Positions 46,459 through 54,762 of a DNA stretch of 64,000 bases are shown here, piece by piece (within the stretch, counting starts at the first letter, position 1; the number at the start of each line of letters is the position of its first letter). Made by a program: the position numbers and the translations under genes. Below the pieces are notes generated by a model. It did not search any database. It was not told where the DNA came from and saw nothing but the letters and a program-made list of their open reading frames with translations. The DNA is taken from positions 62,001-126,000 of the forward strand of contig NZ_WXVV01000007.1 of the NCBI RefSeq assembly GCF_013433315.1, given 5' to 3'. The stretch comes from Pseudomonas crudilactis (GTDB lineage Bacteria > Pseudomonadota > Gammaproteobacteria > Pseudomonadales > Pseudomonadaceae).

Positions 46459-48033
46459 ATGACAGGCGAAATGAACATCCTCCCGCTCCCGCCCACGACC
46501 CCGGCGACCGTTCGCCCGCAGGTCGGTGAGCTGCTCAAGCTGCTGACCCCGGTCGAAGGCCTGATCGGCGCCGGGCAAAGCGCCAAGGCCGAGGTGTTGT
46601 CGCTCAAGCAGGCGGATCAGACCTTTCAGTTATTGCTCAAAGTGACCGTCGACGGCGGACGCCAGACCACCGTGCAGGCGACCAGCAATCTGCCGTTGCC
46701 CCAAGGCACCAGCCTGGCGATCACCCAGCCATCGGCGGGCAACCTGGCGATTACCGTGCAACAAGCCATCGCCAGCAGCGTTGCCACACTGACGCGTATC
46801 GATACCGCGCAATTGCCGGTTGGCACACTGCTGCAAGGCAAAGTGCTGACCTCGCAGGCGCTGCCGCAGACGCCGGGGCAAGCCGCGGTGTTCCGCTCGC
46901 TGGTCAGCCTGCTCAACACCGCACAGAGCGGCAGCACACTGACCATCGACAGCCCGCAGCCGCTGCGCATCGGCACTTTGCTGTCGGCGCTGGTGGAAGA
47001 CGCTCAAACCCTCAAGTTCCTGCCGATGAGCAGCCGCCAGGAACAACTGGCCGTCAGTCAGCAACTGCTCGGCCAGCAAAGTCGTCAGGCCTCCCTGACA
47101 GGGTTGCTGAATGCTTTGCAGAATCTGCCGAGCGATACCGATCAGACATCGCAGGATTTGCGCGCAGTGGTCGACAAATTGCTCGCCAGCCTGCCGGACG
47201 TGCAACAACTGAGCACCGCCAAAGGCGTGGCCCTTGCCCTGGCCAACAGCGGCGCGTTCCTCGAAGCCAAACTGTTGACCGGGCAGAACCCGACACTGGC
47301 ACCGGACATGAAAGCCGATCTGCTCAAGCTGATCGCGCAGCTGACTCAGGGCCTGCCGAGCAGTACCAGTTTCAACGCGATCATCGCCGCCAACACCTTG
47401 GCGCAAGCGCTGCCGAGCTTTGTCCGCAATGCGCTCGGCATGCTCGGTCAGGTCAGCGCCAAACCGCTGCCAAGCAGCTTCCCGCTGCCCGACCGCTTGC
47501 TGCAAAGCCTGGACGGCGAAGGCGATCTGGAACAGTTGCTGCGCCTCGCCGCTGCCGCTGTTTCGCGCCTGCAGAGCCATCAACTATCGAGCCTGGAACA
47601 GACCGGCGTTACCGACGATGGGCGTCTGCTCAGCACCTGGCAGCTGGAAATCCCCATGCGCAACCTGCAGGACATCGTGCCGTTGCAGGTCAAGTTCCAG
47701 CGTGAAGAAGCGCCGGAGCGCGAACCGCAGCCGAACGAGCGCCGCGACGAGCGCGAACCCAAGCAACAACTGTGGCGCGTCGATCTGGCGTTCGACATGG
47801 AACCACTCGGGCCGATGCAGATTCAGGCGCAACTGATCGCCGGCAGCCTGTCCAGCCAACTGTGGGCCGAACGGCCGTACACCGCTGACCTGATCGGCAA
47901 CAACCTGTTCGCCCTGCGCCAGCGCCTGCTCGATCGCGGGCTCAACGTCGGCGACATCGACTGCCACCTCGGCACCCCGCCGCAAGGCAATCAAACCCGT
48001 CTTGAACAGCGCTGGGTCGACGAAACCGCATGA
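46459..48033 (+). CDS. FliK-family flagellar hook-length control protein (ccm-linked paralogue)
   Basis: 524 aa. A long Gln/Leu/Ser-rich N-terminal region of low complexity (about 1-370) precedes the C-terminal Flg_hook domain (about 400-500, with VDLAFDMEPLGPMQIQAQLI and LRQRLLDRGLNVGDIDC). FliK measures hook length and switches export specificity through FlhB. Its place next to a truncated FlhB homologue supports an export-switch role, but this is not the usual fliK site, so it may be a second copy. I chose the ATG at MTGEMNILPL. Confidence 0.85.
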   Translation: MTGEMNILPLPPTTPATVRPQVGELLKLLTPVEGLIGAGQSAKAEVLSLKQADQTFQLLLKVTVDGGRQTTVQATSNLPLPQGTSLAITQPSAGNLAITVQQAIASSVATLTRIDTAQLPVGTLLQGKVLTSQALPQTPGQAAVFRSLVSLLNTAQSGSTLTIDSPQPLRIGTLLSALVEDAQTLKFLPMSSRQEQLAVSQQLLGQQSRQASLTGLLNALQNLPSDTDQTSQDLRAVVDKLLASLPDVQQLSTAKGVALALANSGAFLEAKLLTGQNPTLAPDMKADLLKLIAQLTQGLPSSTSFNAIIAANTLAQALPSFVRNALGMLGQVSAKPLPSSFPLPDRLLQSLDGEGDLEQLLRLAAAAVSRLQSHQLSSLEQTGVTDDGRLLSTWQLEIPMRNLQDIVPLQVKFQREEAPEREPQPNERRDEREPKQQLWRVDLAFDMEPLGPMQIQAQLIAGSLSSQLWAERPYTADLIGNNLFALRQRLLDRGLNVGDIDCHLGTPPQGNQTRLEQRWVDETA

Positions 48034-48359
48034 ACGATTCCACTGCCCCACGCCAGGCCATTGCCCTCAAATACGACGGCAACCACGCGCCAACCCTCAC
48101 CGCCAAAGGTGATGACGAACTGGCCGAAGAAATCCTGCGCATTGCTCGTGATTGCGAAGTGCCGATTTACGAAAATGCCGAATTGGTGCGGCTGTTGGCG
48201 CGGATGGAATTGGGCGACAGCATTCCTGAGGAGCTGTATCGCACGATCGCCGAAATCATCGCGTTTGCGTGGAATCTGAAGGGTAAATTTCCCGAGGGAC
48301 AGGATCCGAATGCGCCGATGGTCGAGAAGGACGTCACCGAACGCGGGGATGATTATTAA
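48030..48359 (+). CDS. FlhB C-terminal-domain homologue (FhlB-like)
   Basis: 109 aa, corresponding to the cytoplasmic C-terminal domain of FlhB/EscU export-switch proteins without the membrane part: AIALKYDGNHAPTLTAKGDD, ARDCEVPIYENAELVRLLAR, MELGDSIPEELYRTIAEIIA. The autocleavage NPTH motif is absent, so it resembles the released C-terminal fragment. It overlaps the fliK-like stop by four bases (ATGA). Confidence 0.92.
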   Translation: MNDSTAPRQAIALKYDGNHAPTLTAKGDDELAEEILRIARDCEVPIYENAELVRLLARMELGDSIPEELYRTIAEIIAFAWNLKGKFPEGQDPNAPMVEKDVTERGDDY

Positions 48360-48475
48360 GCCTTAAAAGAAAAACATCGCAGCCTTCTGCGTTTGCTGCA
48401 GGGAAAAACACTGCAATGCAGGTGCCACTGAAGGATGTGACTTAACGAGAGTCGAGAAAGACGCCACCGTTCGTC

Positions 48476-48499
48476 GCAACTGTCAGATCTGACAGTTGC
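48476..48499. promoter_or_regulatory. Perfect 24-base palindrome, lux-box-like
   Basis: A perfect dyad whose central 20 bases are AACTGTCAGATCTGACAGTT. It matches the lux-box consensus (RNSTGYAXGATNXTRCASRT) at 17 of 20 positions by eye. It lies 81 bases upstream of the Ig-like repeat gene. A core with one changed base recurs at 54630-54647 upstream of the halovibrin-like genes. Binding by a LuxR-type regulator is inference; it could also be a simple hairpin. Confidence 0.6.
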
Positions 48500-48580
48500 G
48501 CACGATTTTGCCGTGGCTGCCAAATGATCATGCAGCGCCAATCATCCGATCTCGGCGCTATACCGATCAGGAGCGCTCTG

Positions 48581-50305
48581 ATGACCTCGGCCTCGAATCC
48601 GGAAGACCCTACTGCGAGTAATGATACCTCAACCCTGTATGCACCCCACATTCCTGAGCTCATCAGCCCAATGGACGGCGACGAGGGCTACCACGGTGGC
48701 ATCGGCGCAGCAGCACTGAATGCCGACCTGGTTGTTATTGTTGATCCCTGGCTAGACAGTGATATGGGCCAAACCTGCAAGCTTTTTTGGGATGACGATG
48801 TCACCGCCATTCTTACAGAGACGATCGATAAACCAGAAGAATTGAACGCCCCACTGCTTTTTCGGGTACCGGCAAGCCAGATACTCGATGGGCCTGCATT
48901 CCCCGTGTTCTACCGCGTCAGGCGCAACAGCGGCAACGAAAGCGATTCGTTCAAGCTCAACATTCTGATCAAGCGCACACTGCCAGGAGGGGTACTCGAC
49001 AATCCTGAACCCCTCGGTCATCCCGGACTGCGTTATACCTTTACCCCGGATATCAAGGATGGCATCGACAGTGAAATGGCAAAGCAAGGCATTGCCATGC
49101 GTATCGAGCCCTATCAGAACATCACCGTGTTCGACCGCATCATCGCGCGATGGGGTGATACAGAACAGGTTTCCTACTATCCCGTCACGCCTGAGCAAAT
49201 CAGTGATCCGCAAAACCATCCGATCCTGATCCTGTTCGATGAACAACTGATCAAGCGCGCGGGGGACGGCAAGCATTCGATCACCTACCAGGTGATCGAC
49301 CGCTGTGGAAACCGTCCGCACCCTCACGCGCAGTGGGCAATCCCCACGGAAGTCAGCGTGAACGTCAATCGCATACCGGCACCGACCGTGACAGGCGAAC
49401 AAGGCGGCGTGCTGGATCCTGCCTACTCGACGAATATCCAGGTTGTCGCTTCAGGAATCGGACTGGTCGCTGGCGACCGTGTTCGTACCCACTGGTTGGG
49501 CCGGGAAGAACGCGAAACAGAGGAAAAAACCTATTCGGGAAGTGGAACGCTGACATTTCCGGTTCCGCTCAGTTGGGCTAATGAAAGTGACCAGAGCACC
49601 GTCAGCATTACCCTGCGCGTAAAGCGTACTGGAGGAAACCCCACCTCCGACACCAAGCTTTTGATCATCAAAACCACGATTATTCTCAAGCCTCCCAAGG
49701 TTCTGGAGGCTTACGGTGAGCTGGGCGATCACTTGAGAATGTCCGATATCTATGAGGCCAGGTTCGTGACCGTCCAGGTTCAGCAATATGTGGGGATGGC
49801 GATCGGGCAAACCATTCGCGTCCGTTGGGCATCGGCGCGATATCTCCATGATAGTGCGATCATCCCGGTAACGGCTGTCGGCGCAATGAATGTCACCGTT
49901 CCACGGATGGAGGTCGTGGACTCCATTGGGAGTACCGTTCCCGTCAGCTTCACCGTTCGTACCTACCCCAACGGTCCTCTGCATCGATCTGATCCATTAA
50001 GGCTGGTTGTCGATGCTCAGGCATTTGTCCTGCCGCCCCCACGACTCACCGAGGACAAGTCCACAGTCACCGTTCGATATCCGGCAATGGCTGATGGTCA
50101 CCAGGCGCGAGTGCGTCTGGGCGGGGTCGTTACTCGCCGGACAGCATGGAAAGACATGAAAACAGGCGTCACAGCCGATTTTCCACTCCTGCCAGACTGG
50201 ATAGCTGAAAACCAAGGGAAAACCGTGTTGATCAATTACAGCGTCAATCGACGTGGCGTTGATGAGCAAAGCCAGTTCTCTCAAGTATTAAGAGTGGAAC
50301 TGTAA
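48581..50305 (+). CDS. Ig-like repeat protein, large, unknown function
   Basis: 574 aa. I start at the ATG with AGGAG seven bases upstream (MTSASNPEDPTASND); an ATG 57 bases earlier lacks a good site. After a disordered N-terminus come about five beta-rich modules of roughly 100 residues: 42-131 (LVVIVDPWLDSDMGQTCKLF), 140-263 (IEPYQNITVFDRIIARWGD), 266-365, 368-468 and 470-574. They look like Ig-like domains of large Pseudomonas repeat proteins. There is no signal peptide or transmembrane segment. Modules four and five are duplicated as the next gene. The function is unknown. Codon use seems less GC-biased than in neighbouring housekeeping genes. Confidence 0.8.
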   Translation: MTSASNPEDPTASNDTSTLYAPHIPELISPMDGDEGYHGGIGAAALNADLVVIVDPWLDSDMGQTCKLFWDDDVTAILTETIDKPEELNAPLLFRVPASQILDGPAFPVFYRVRRNSGNESDSFKLNILIKRTLPGGVLDNPEPLGHPGLRYTFTPDIKDGIDSEMAKQGIAMRIEPYQNITVFDRIIARWGDTEQVSYYPVTPEQISDPQNHPILILFDEQLIKRAGDGKHSITYQVIDRCGNRPHPHAQWAIPTEVSVNVNRIPAPTVTGEQGGVLDPAYSTNIQVVASGIGLVAGDRVRTHWLGREERETEEKTYSGSGTLTFPVPLSWANESDQSTVSITLRVKRTGGNPTSDTKLLIIKTTIILKPPKVLEAYGELGDHLRMSDIYEARFVTVQVQQYVGMAIGQTIRVRWASARYLHDSAIIPVTAVGAMNVTVPRMEVVDSIGSTVPVSFTVRTYPNGPLHRSDPLRLVVDAQAFVLPPPRLTEDKSTVTVRYPAMADGHQARVRLGGVVTRRTAWKDMKTGVTADFPLLPDWIAENQGKTVLINYSVNRRGVDEQSQFSQVLRVEL

Positions 50306-50368
50306 TTCAGTGAATGCCACTCACTGAAAACACCCAAAACCAGTCATTTTTTAAATGGATGAAAAAAC

Positions 50369-51013
50369 ATGAACGCGACCGTTAATGTATTTAACCTTGT
50401 CCCGCCAAAAGTGCTCAAAGCATACGGAATCAAGGGTAACCGCTTAAACATCAACGACATTTACTGGGATAAGTATGTCGAAGTCCAGACAGACTATATC
50501 GGCATGTTGAAAGGTCACGCCGTACGCGCGCGCTGGGTGACCAGAAACCACGTGTATAACAGCGAAATACTGACAGTTGAAACTCCAGGGCCTTTGATCT
50601 TCAAGATTCCGCGCCTTGAAGTGATTGATGCCATTGGGGGAATCGCCACCGTCAATTACAGTGTTCGCCCTACACCGAACGAACCGCTTCTTATCTCCAA
50701 ATCGCTGACATTAAATGTCGACCAACAAATGTTCGACCTCAGTGAACCGAGACTTTCTGCCGATCGAAAAAACGTCACGGTCAAGTTCTTGAACATGACT
50801 CCCGGGTACACCGTCAGGGTCAGATGGCACGGAGTGGTAATACGCGATACTGAAACCCAGCCAATCCAGGATACTTCCTCAATGGCCTTTGATATTCCAG
50901 CCTCCTGGATAACGGAGAACGCAGGAAAAACAGTACCGATCAACTACAGCGTTCACCGCTCAGGCTCTAATGACAACCTTATGTTTTCCCGATTGCTGCG
51001 CATCACACTCTAA
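50369..51013 (+). CDS. Short Ig-like repeat protein, paralogue of the upstream C-terminus
   Basis: 214 aa, two beta-rich modules aligning end to end with residues 368-574 of the preceding protein. Compare PPKVLKAYGIKGNRLNINDI with PPKVLEAYGELGDHLRMSDI, and SWITENAGKTVPINYSVHRS with DWIAENQGKTVLINYSVNRR. No signal peptide. GGATG lies about eight bases before the ATG, and there are 63 bases between the two genes, so they are probably co-transcribed. It arose by partial duplication; function unknown. Confidence 0.8.
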   Translation: MNATVNVFNLVPPKVLKAYGIKGNRLNINDIYWDKYVEVQTDYIGMLKGHAVRARWVTRNHVYNSEILTVETPGPLIFKIPRLEVIDAIGGIATVNYSVRPTPNEPLLISKSLTLNVDQQMFDLSEPRLSADRKNVTVKFLNMTPGYTVRVRWHGVVIRDTETQPIQDTSSMAFDIPASWITENAGKTVPINYSVHRSGSNDNLMFSRLLRITL

Positions 51014-51030
51014 AATTGATGGCAGTGTAG

Positions 51031-51069
51031 AAAGGCTCAGTGTACAGATCGACTGTACGCTGTGCCTTT
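51031..51069. terminator. Bidirectional hairpin between convergent accessory genes
   Basis: A long stem: outer AAAGGC with GCCTTT and inner GTACAG with CTGTAC, about 16 paired bases with one mismatch and loop ATCGA. It lies 18 bases after the Ig-like stop. T-runs are short on both strands. The rest of the 217-base gap holds nothing I recognise. Confidence 0.6.
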
Positions 51070-51230
51070 GTCATTGTGGTATCGAAACCAGCAATCACGC
51101 CCTCCTTTGCGCACTACCATTGTTCACCGCTGCATTACCAAAGGTGACAATATCGACTAACAAAAACTTGTTAGCTTTACTACTTTACTTAGCTAAAGCA
51201 TTGTCTGCCACAATACAATCCTGATTTTTT

Positions 51231-52883
51231 TCAGCGAGTAGGCGGGACACGACCAGAAGTATCTACGGCTTGATCCTGAATAAAATAGTCGAACACAGTG
51301 GCCGCTCCATCACCCAAGGTCAGGCGAATAACCGGCACTATTCTTCCCACCGTTTCGTAATAATCTTTTTGCATAAATTTCGCGCCTTCCAACCCGACAG
51401 CACGACTAGGGCCAACAACGTAAATAAATGCCTCAATTGGAAGATCTCGTCTTCCTTTTGGCCAGACGCCTACAACCACTTCATTGGCCTGAACCCGCTC
51501 GGACGGAACCTGGAAAGCGTTACGTGCCTGCAGGCTGATAGAGAACTGGTCCTTATCTGGATTAAAACTGCACTGACTCAAATGCCTGTCTCCTCCCATT
51601 CGATGATAGTGAGACACCCACTTGTCCAGGGTTGTAACTCCCTCTTCCGGGCAAGATCTGCTGGAGTCAGGATGATAGCTGTGCGCACCGCAACCTTTAT
51701 TAGTCCGGTTAGGATATATCGCACCGTCAACCGGATATGAGCACAACACAGCCACTGGATAATCGTTGCTCTTATCAACATCTGTCTGACTCTTAAAGAC
51801 AAAACCCTGCGTTTCGCCTCTATAAAGACGAGCAATACCCAAATCCTCGCGCAAATATGAAAACGAAACACTTCCGGAAGTCTCGGACGATGGGCTAGGA
51901 TCCCAAGCATGGTATTTTCCCGATGCGCCTGTTGTCCTGACCAATACGCCAGCGCAGTGAAATGCCGCTTTGCCACCACAATCATTTGCAACATTCGAGT
52001 ACCGCGCATTCAACTGCTCTGCGACTATCTGACCATACATCTGATCACCTGCAGAAAAACTGAACACATTTCCGTCTGATGCTCCAAGATTCAATTTAAC
52101 GATAGGCACATACAACGAAGTAGCACGATAATAATCACGTTGAAAATTTTGCGCATCCTGCAACTTTGAGGGCCACCAAGTATTGTAGTAAACGGCGTCT
52201 ATGGGGAGTTTTTCAGGCTTGCTCTGATCCCACGTCTGAATCAGCACTTCCATGGGTTTGATCGTCCATGCCGCCCCTACAAGTGTGTGCGCTTCAAGAC
52301 TCGCCTTGAATTGTGCGGCGACCACCGTGCTCAGCGAACACTGATTTTTTGGCAGCGAACTGTGCTCCTGAAAATTTTTCAACCACGCTGCAGCCGTAAC
52401 GGGAGAGCCCCATAACTTTGCACAATTGGCAAGATCGGTGTCGGTTTGTGCAGTTTTGGGTGCAAACCCACAGCCGTGATCCGCCCGAATATCGAGTGAT
52501 TCGGTTGGGAAGGGAAAAATACATCGCAGGTTCAGCGCCTTCCCTGCTGCCAATGCAGAAGTCTGATCCTTGAGGATAAAGCCGCTATTCCTGTGGCTGT
52601 TTACTGATGTGCTACCTACATCAGAACGAATATAAGTAAAGGCAACAGAGCCGAGTTTAGTCGCCTGGGAGCCATAATCCCAGAACTTGAAAACCGTGCT
52701 GTAATCCACACCCCGCAAGAGAACGCCGGAACAGAAATACGCAGGTGTTCCGTTCGAACACTGCGCGACATTACTCTTATATTTTTCATTTAAATCGGTG
52801 ATCAAGGCCAGGCCAGACATGGCATTCGCAGGGAAAACGATACATACCGCAGCAATCATTATAAAATACGTCAGACATTTCAT
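51231..52883 (-). CDS. Secreted double-domain halovibrin-like protein (second of tandem)
   Basis: 550 aa with a signal peptide (MKCLTYFIMIAAVCIVFPAN, cleavage before MSG). The mature protein is two homologous halves. Half one (about 22-280) has NGTPAYFCSGVLLRGVDYST and IFPFPTESLDIRADHGCGFA. Half two (about 285-540) has KAAFHCAGVLVRTTG, YHAWDPSPSSETSGSVSFSY, LCSYPVDGAIYPNRTNKGCG and VPVIRLTLGDG. Paired cysteines suggest disulfides. The half-two pattern recalls halovibrin HvnA-type proteins, reported as secreted NAD-glycohydrolases in Vibrio fischeri; I recognise it from memory. It follows its paralogue by 44 bases. Confidence 0.75.
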   Translation of the reverse strand: MKCLTYFIMIAAVCIVFPANAMSGLALITDLNEKYKSNVAQCSNGTPAYFCSGVLLRGVDYSTVFKFWDYGSQATKLGSVAFTYIRSDVGSTSVNSHRNSGFILKDQTSALAAGKALNLRCIFPFPTESLDIRADHGCGFAPKTAQTDTDLANCAKLWGSPVTAAAWLKNFQEHSSLPKNQCSLSTVVAAQFKASLEAHTLVGAAWTIKPMEVLIQTWDQSKPEKLPIDAVYYNTWWPSKLQDAQNFQRDYYRATSLYVPIVKLNLGASDGNVFSFSAGDQMYGQIVAEQLNARYSNVANDCGGKAAFHCAGVLVRTTGASGKYHAWDPSPSSETSGSVSFSYLREDLGIARLYRGETQGFVFKSQTDVDKSNDYPVAVLCSYPVDGAIYPNRTNKGCGAHSYHPDSSRSCPEEGVTTLDKWVSHYHRMGGDRHLSQCSFNPDKDQFSISLQARNAFQVPSERVQANEVVVGVWPKGRRDLPIEAFIYVVGPSRAVGLEGAKFMQKDYYETVGRIVPVIRLTLGDGAATVFDYFIQDQAVDTSGRVPPTR

Positions 52884-52927
52884 ATAAACCTTCCTTATCT
52901 GAGAATCTTTCACTCTATCAAGAGTAA

Positions 52928-54568
52928 CTAATTCCAAACATCTGACTGCTCATCCCTGTGAAAACTGAAAGCTGTTGGCTCACCCTCTACCAGCGTGACA
53001 CGTATGACGGGAACCAACTCTCCGCTCATATCAAAATAATCCTTTTGGGCATACTTTGCGCCTTCAACCCCTACTTCCAGGGTCTGCTTATAAAGGTAGA
53101 AAAATGCGGCTATTGGCAACTGTCTCGGAATCCCCCTGGGCCAAGTCTTCAACATGACTTCGTTATGGTAAGGTCGCTCTTCATTCGGTCTTTCAAAATT
53201 ATTTCGCGCTTGCAGACTCAGGGCAAATTGATCCCGGTCAGCGGCAAAACTACATTGATGCATATTTCTATTGGAAAAATAACCTGACCCTCCAACTGAA
53301 CGGTAATGCAACTTCCATTTCTCTAATGTGGTTACACCTTCTTCCAGGCAGGAACGGCTATTAGTCATATATGCCTTGTTCGGACCACACCCACCATTCG
53401 TTGTCCGGTTGAAAGTATTACCATCCGAAGGATAAGAGCAAAGCAACGGAATAGGATATGTGCCTAACCGCTCAGCAGTCTGCGAATCCTTGAAAATAAA
53501 ACCTTGAGTCTCATTCCAGACCAGAATCTCAATACCTAAATCCTTTCGAACATAGGAAAACGACACACCACCCGTTGCTATGGAATTATCACTCGGATCC
53601 CAGGCATGATAACTTGGCTTAGTGCCTGTCACTCTCAGAAAAACACCACTGCAATAATAAGCCGCCTTGCCGTTACAGTCGCTTGTCACGTTCGCGTATT
53701 TGATGTTCAATCTTTCGGCCACCGCCTCACCGTAGACCTGCTCCAGCGGGTTAAAGCTAAAAACCTGTTTATTCGTCGCAGATAGATTTAGCTTTACGAT
53801 AGGCACATACAGCGACGTCTCCAGATAATATTCTCGCTGAAACTTCTGAGCATCCAACAACTTGGCAGGCGTCGATGCATTGTAAAACACAGCTTCAATT
53901 GGCAGTGACTCTGGCTCGCTCTTATCCCACGTCTGAATCAGTACTTCCATGGGTTTGTTCGTCCATGCCGTTCCTACAAGTGTGTGCGCTTCAAGACTGG
54001 CCTTGAATTGTGCGGCAACCACCGTGCTCAGCGAACACTGATTTTTCGGCAGCGAACTGTGTTCTTGAAAGTTTTTCAACCACGCTGCAGCAGTAACGGG
54101 AGAGCCCCATAACTTTGCACAATTGGCAAGATCGGTGTCGCTTTGTGCAGTTCTGGGTGCAAACCCACAACCGTGATCCGCCCGAATATCGAGCGATTCG
54201 GTTGGGAAAGGGAAAATACATCGCAGGTTCAGCGCTTTCCCTGCTGCCAATGCAGAGGTCTGATCCTTGAGGATAAAGCCGCTATTTCTGTGGCTGTTTA
54301 CTGATGTGCTACCTATATCAGAACGAATATAAGTAAAGGCAACAGAGCCGAGTTTAGTCGCCTGGGATCCATAATCCCAGAACTTGAAGGCCGTGCTGTA
54401 ATCCACACCCCGCAAGAGAACGCCGGAACAGAAATACGCAGGTGTTCCGTTCGAACACTGCGCGACATTGCTATTATATTTTGCGTTTAAGTCGGCGATC
54501 AATGCCTGGCCAGACATGGCATTGACAGTAACGGTAAAAAACATCGTCAAAAACAATGAATATTTCAT
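52928..54568 (-). CDS. Secreted double-domain halovibrin-like protein (first of tandem)
   Basis: 546 aa with a signal peptide (MKYSLFLTMFFTVTVNA, cleavage before MSG). It has the same two-half plan as the downstream gene. Half two carries AYYCSGVFLRVTGTKPSYHA, WDPSDNSIATGGVSFSYVRK, LLCSYPSDGNTFNRTTNGGC and ELVPVIRVTLVEG. The N-terminal half is nearly identical to that of the paralogue from SNVAQCSNGT to about EVLIQTWD, while the second halves differ widely. I chose the ATG at MKYSLF, seven bases after GGAG. A palindrome shared with the Ig-like gene lies 62 bases upstream. Function inferred only from family resemblance. Confidence 0.75.
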   Translation of the reverse strand: MKYSLFLTMFFTVTVNAMSGQALIADLNAKYNSNVAQCSNGTPAYFCSGVLLRGVDYSTAFKFWDYGSQATKLGSVAFTYIRSDIGSTSVNSHRNSGFILKDQTSALAAGKALNLRCIFPFPTESLDIRADHGCGFAPRTAQSDTDLANCAKLWGSPVTAAAWLKNFQEHSSLPKNQCSLSTVVAAQFKASLEAHTLVGTAWTNKPMEVLIQTWDKSEPESLPIEAVFYNASTPAKLLDAQKFQREYYLETSLYVPIVKLNLSATNKQVFSFNPLEQVYGEAVAERLNIKYANVTSDCNGKAAYYCSGVFLRVTGTKPSYHAWDPSDNSIATGGVSFSYVRKDLGIEILVWNETQGFIFKDSQTAERLGTYPIPLLCSYPSDGNTFNRTTNGGCGPNKAYMTNSRSCLEEGVTTLEKWKLHYRSVGGSGYFSNRNMHQCSFAADRDQFALSLQARNNFERPNEERPYHNEVMLKTWPRGIPRQLPIAAFFYLYKQTLEVGVEGAKYAQKDYFDMSGELVPVIRVTLVEGEPTAFSFHRDEQSDVWN

Positions 54569-54629
54569 GCCCATACTCCGATGAATTGAAGCTCATCTTG
54601 AGTATGTTGAATATAACAAAGCGCTATCT

Positions 54630-54647
54630 ACTGTCAGTTCTGACAGT
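54630..54647. promoter_or_regulatory. Palindrome shared with the Ig-like gene, lux-box-like
   Basis: ACTGTCAG TT CTGACAGT, identical to the core of the 48476-48499 palindrome apart from the central base pair (TT for AT). It is 62 bases upstream of the first halovibrin-like ATG on the minus strand. The fit to the lux-box consensus is weaker than for the other copy. Confidence 0.55.
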
Positions 54648-54676
54648 CCCGACAAACGGTATTTTCGTATTAATGC

Positions 54677-54752
54677 AAAAGATCGCAGCCTTCGGCAGCT
54701 CCTACAGGAAAACGCATTCCAATGTAGGAGCTGCCGAAGGCTGCGATCTTTT
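54677..54752. repeat. Inverted repeat, third REP class
   Basis: AAAAGATCGCAGCCTTCGGC then AGCTCCTACA, mirrored exactly by TGTAGGAGCTGCCGAAGGCT then GCGATCTTTT, with a 16-base middle. The core GCAGCCTTCGGC differs from both other REP types in the window. A degraded relative may lie at 48375-48401. It lies at the boundary between the accessory segment and the chemotaxis cluster. Confidence 0.85.
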
Positions 54753-54762
54753 GATCTTGCTT

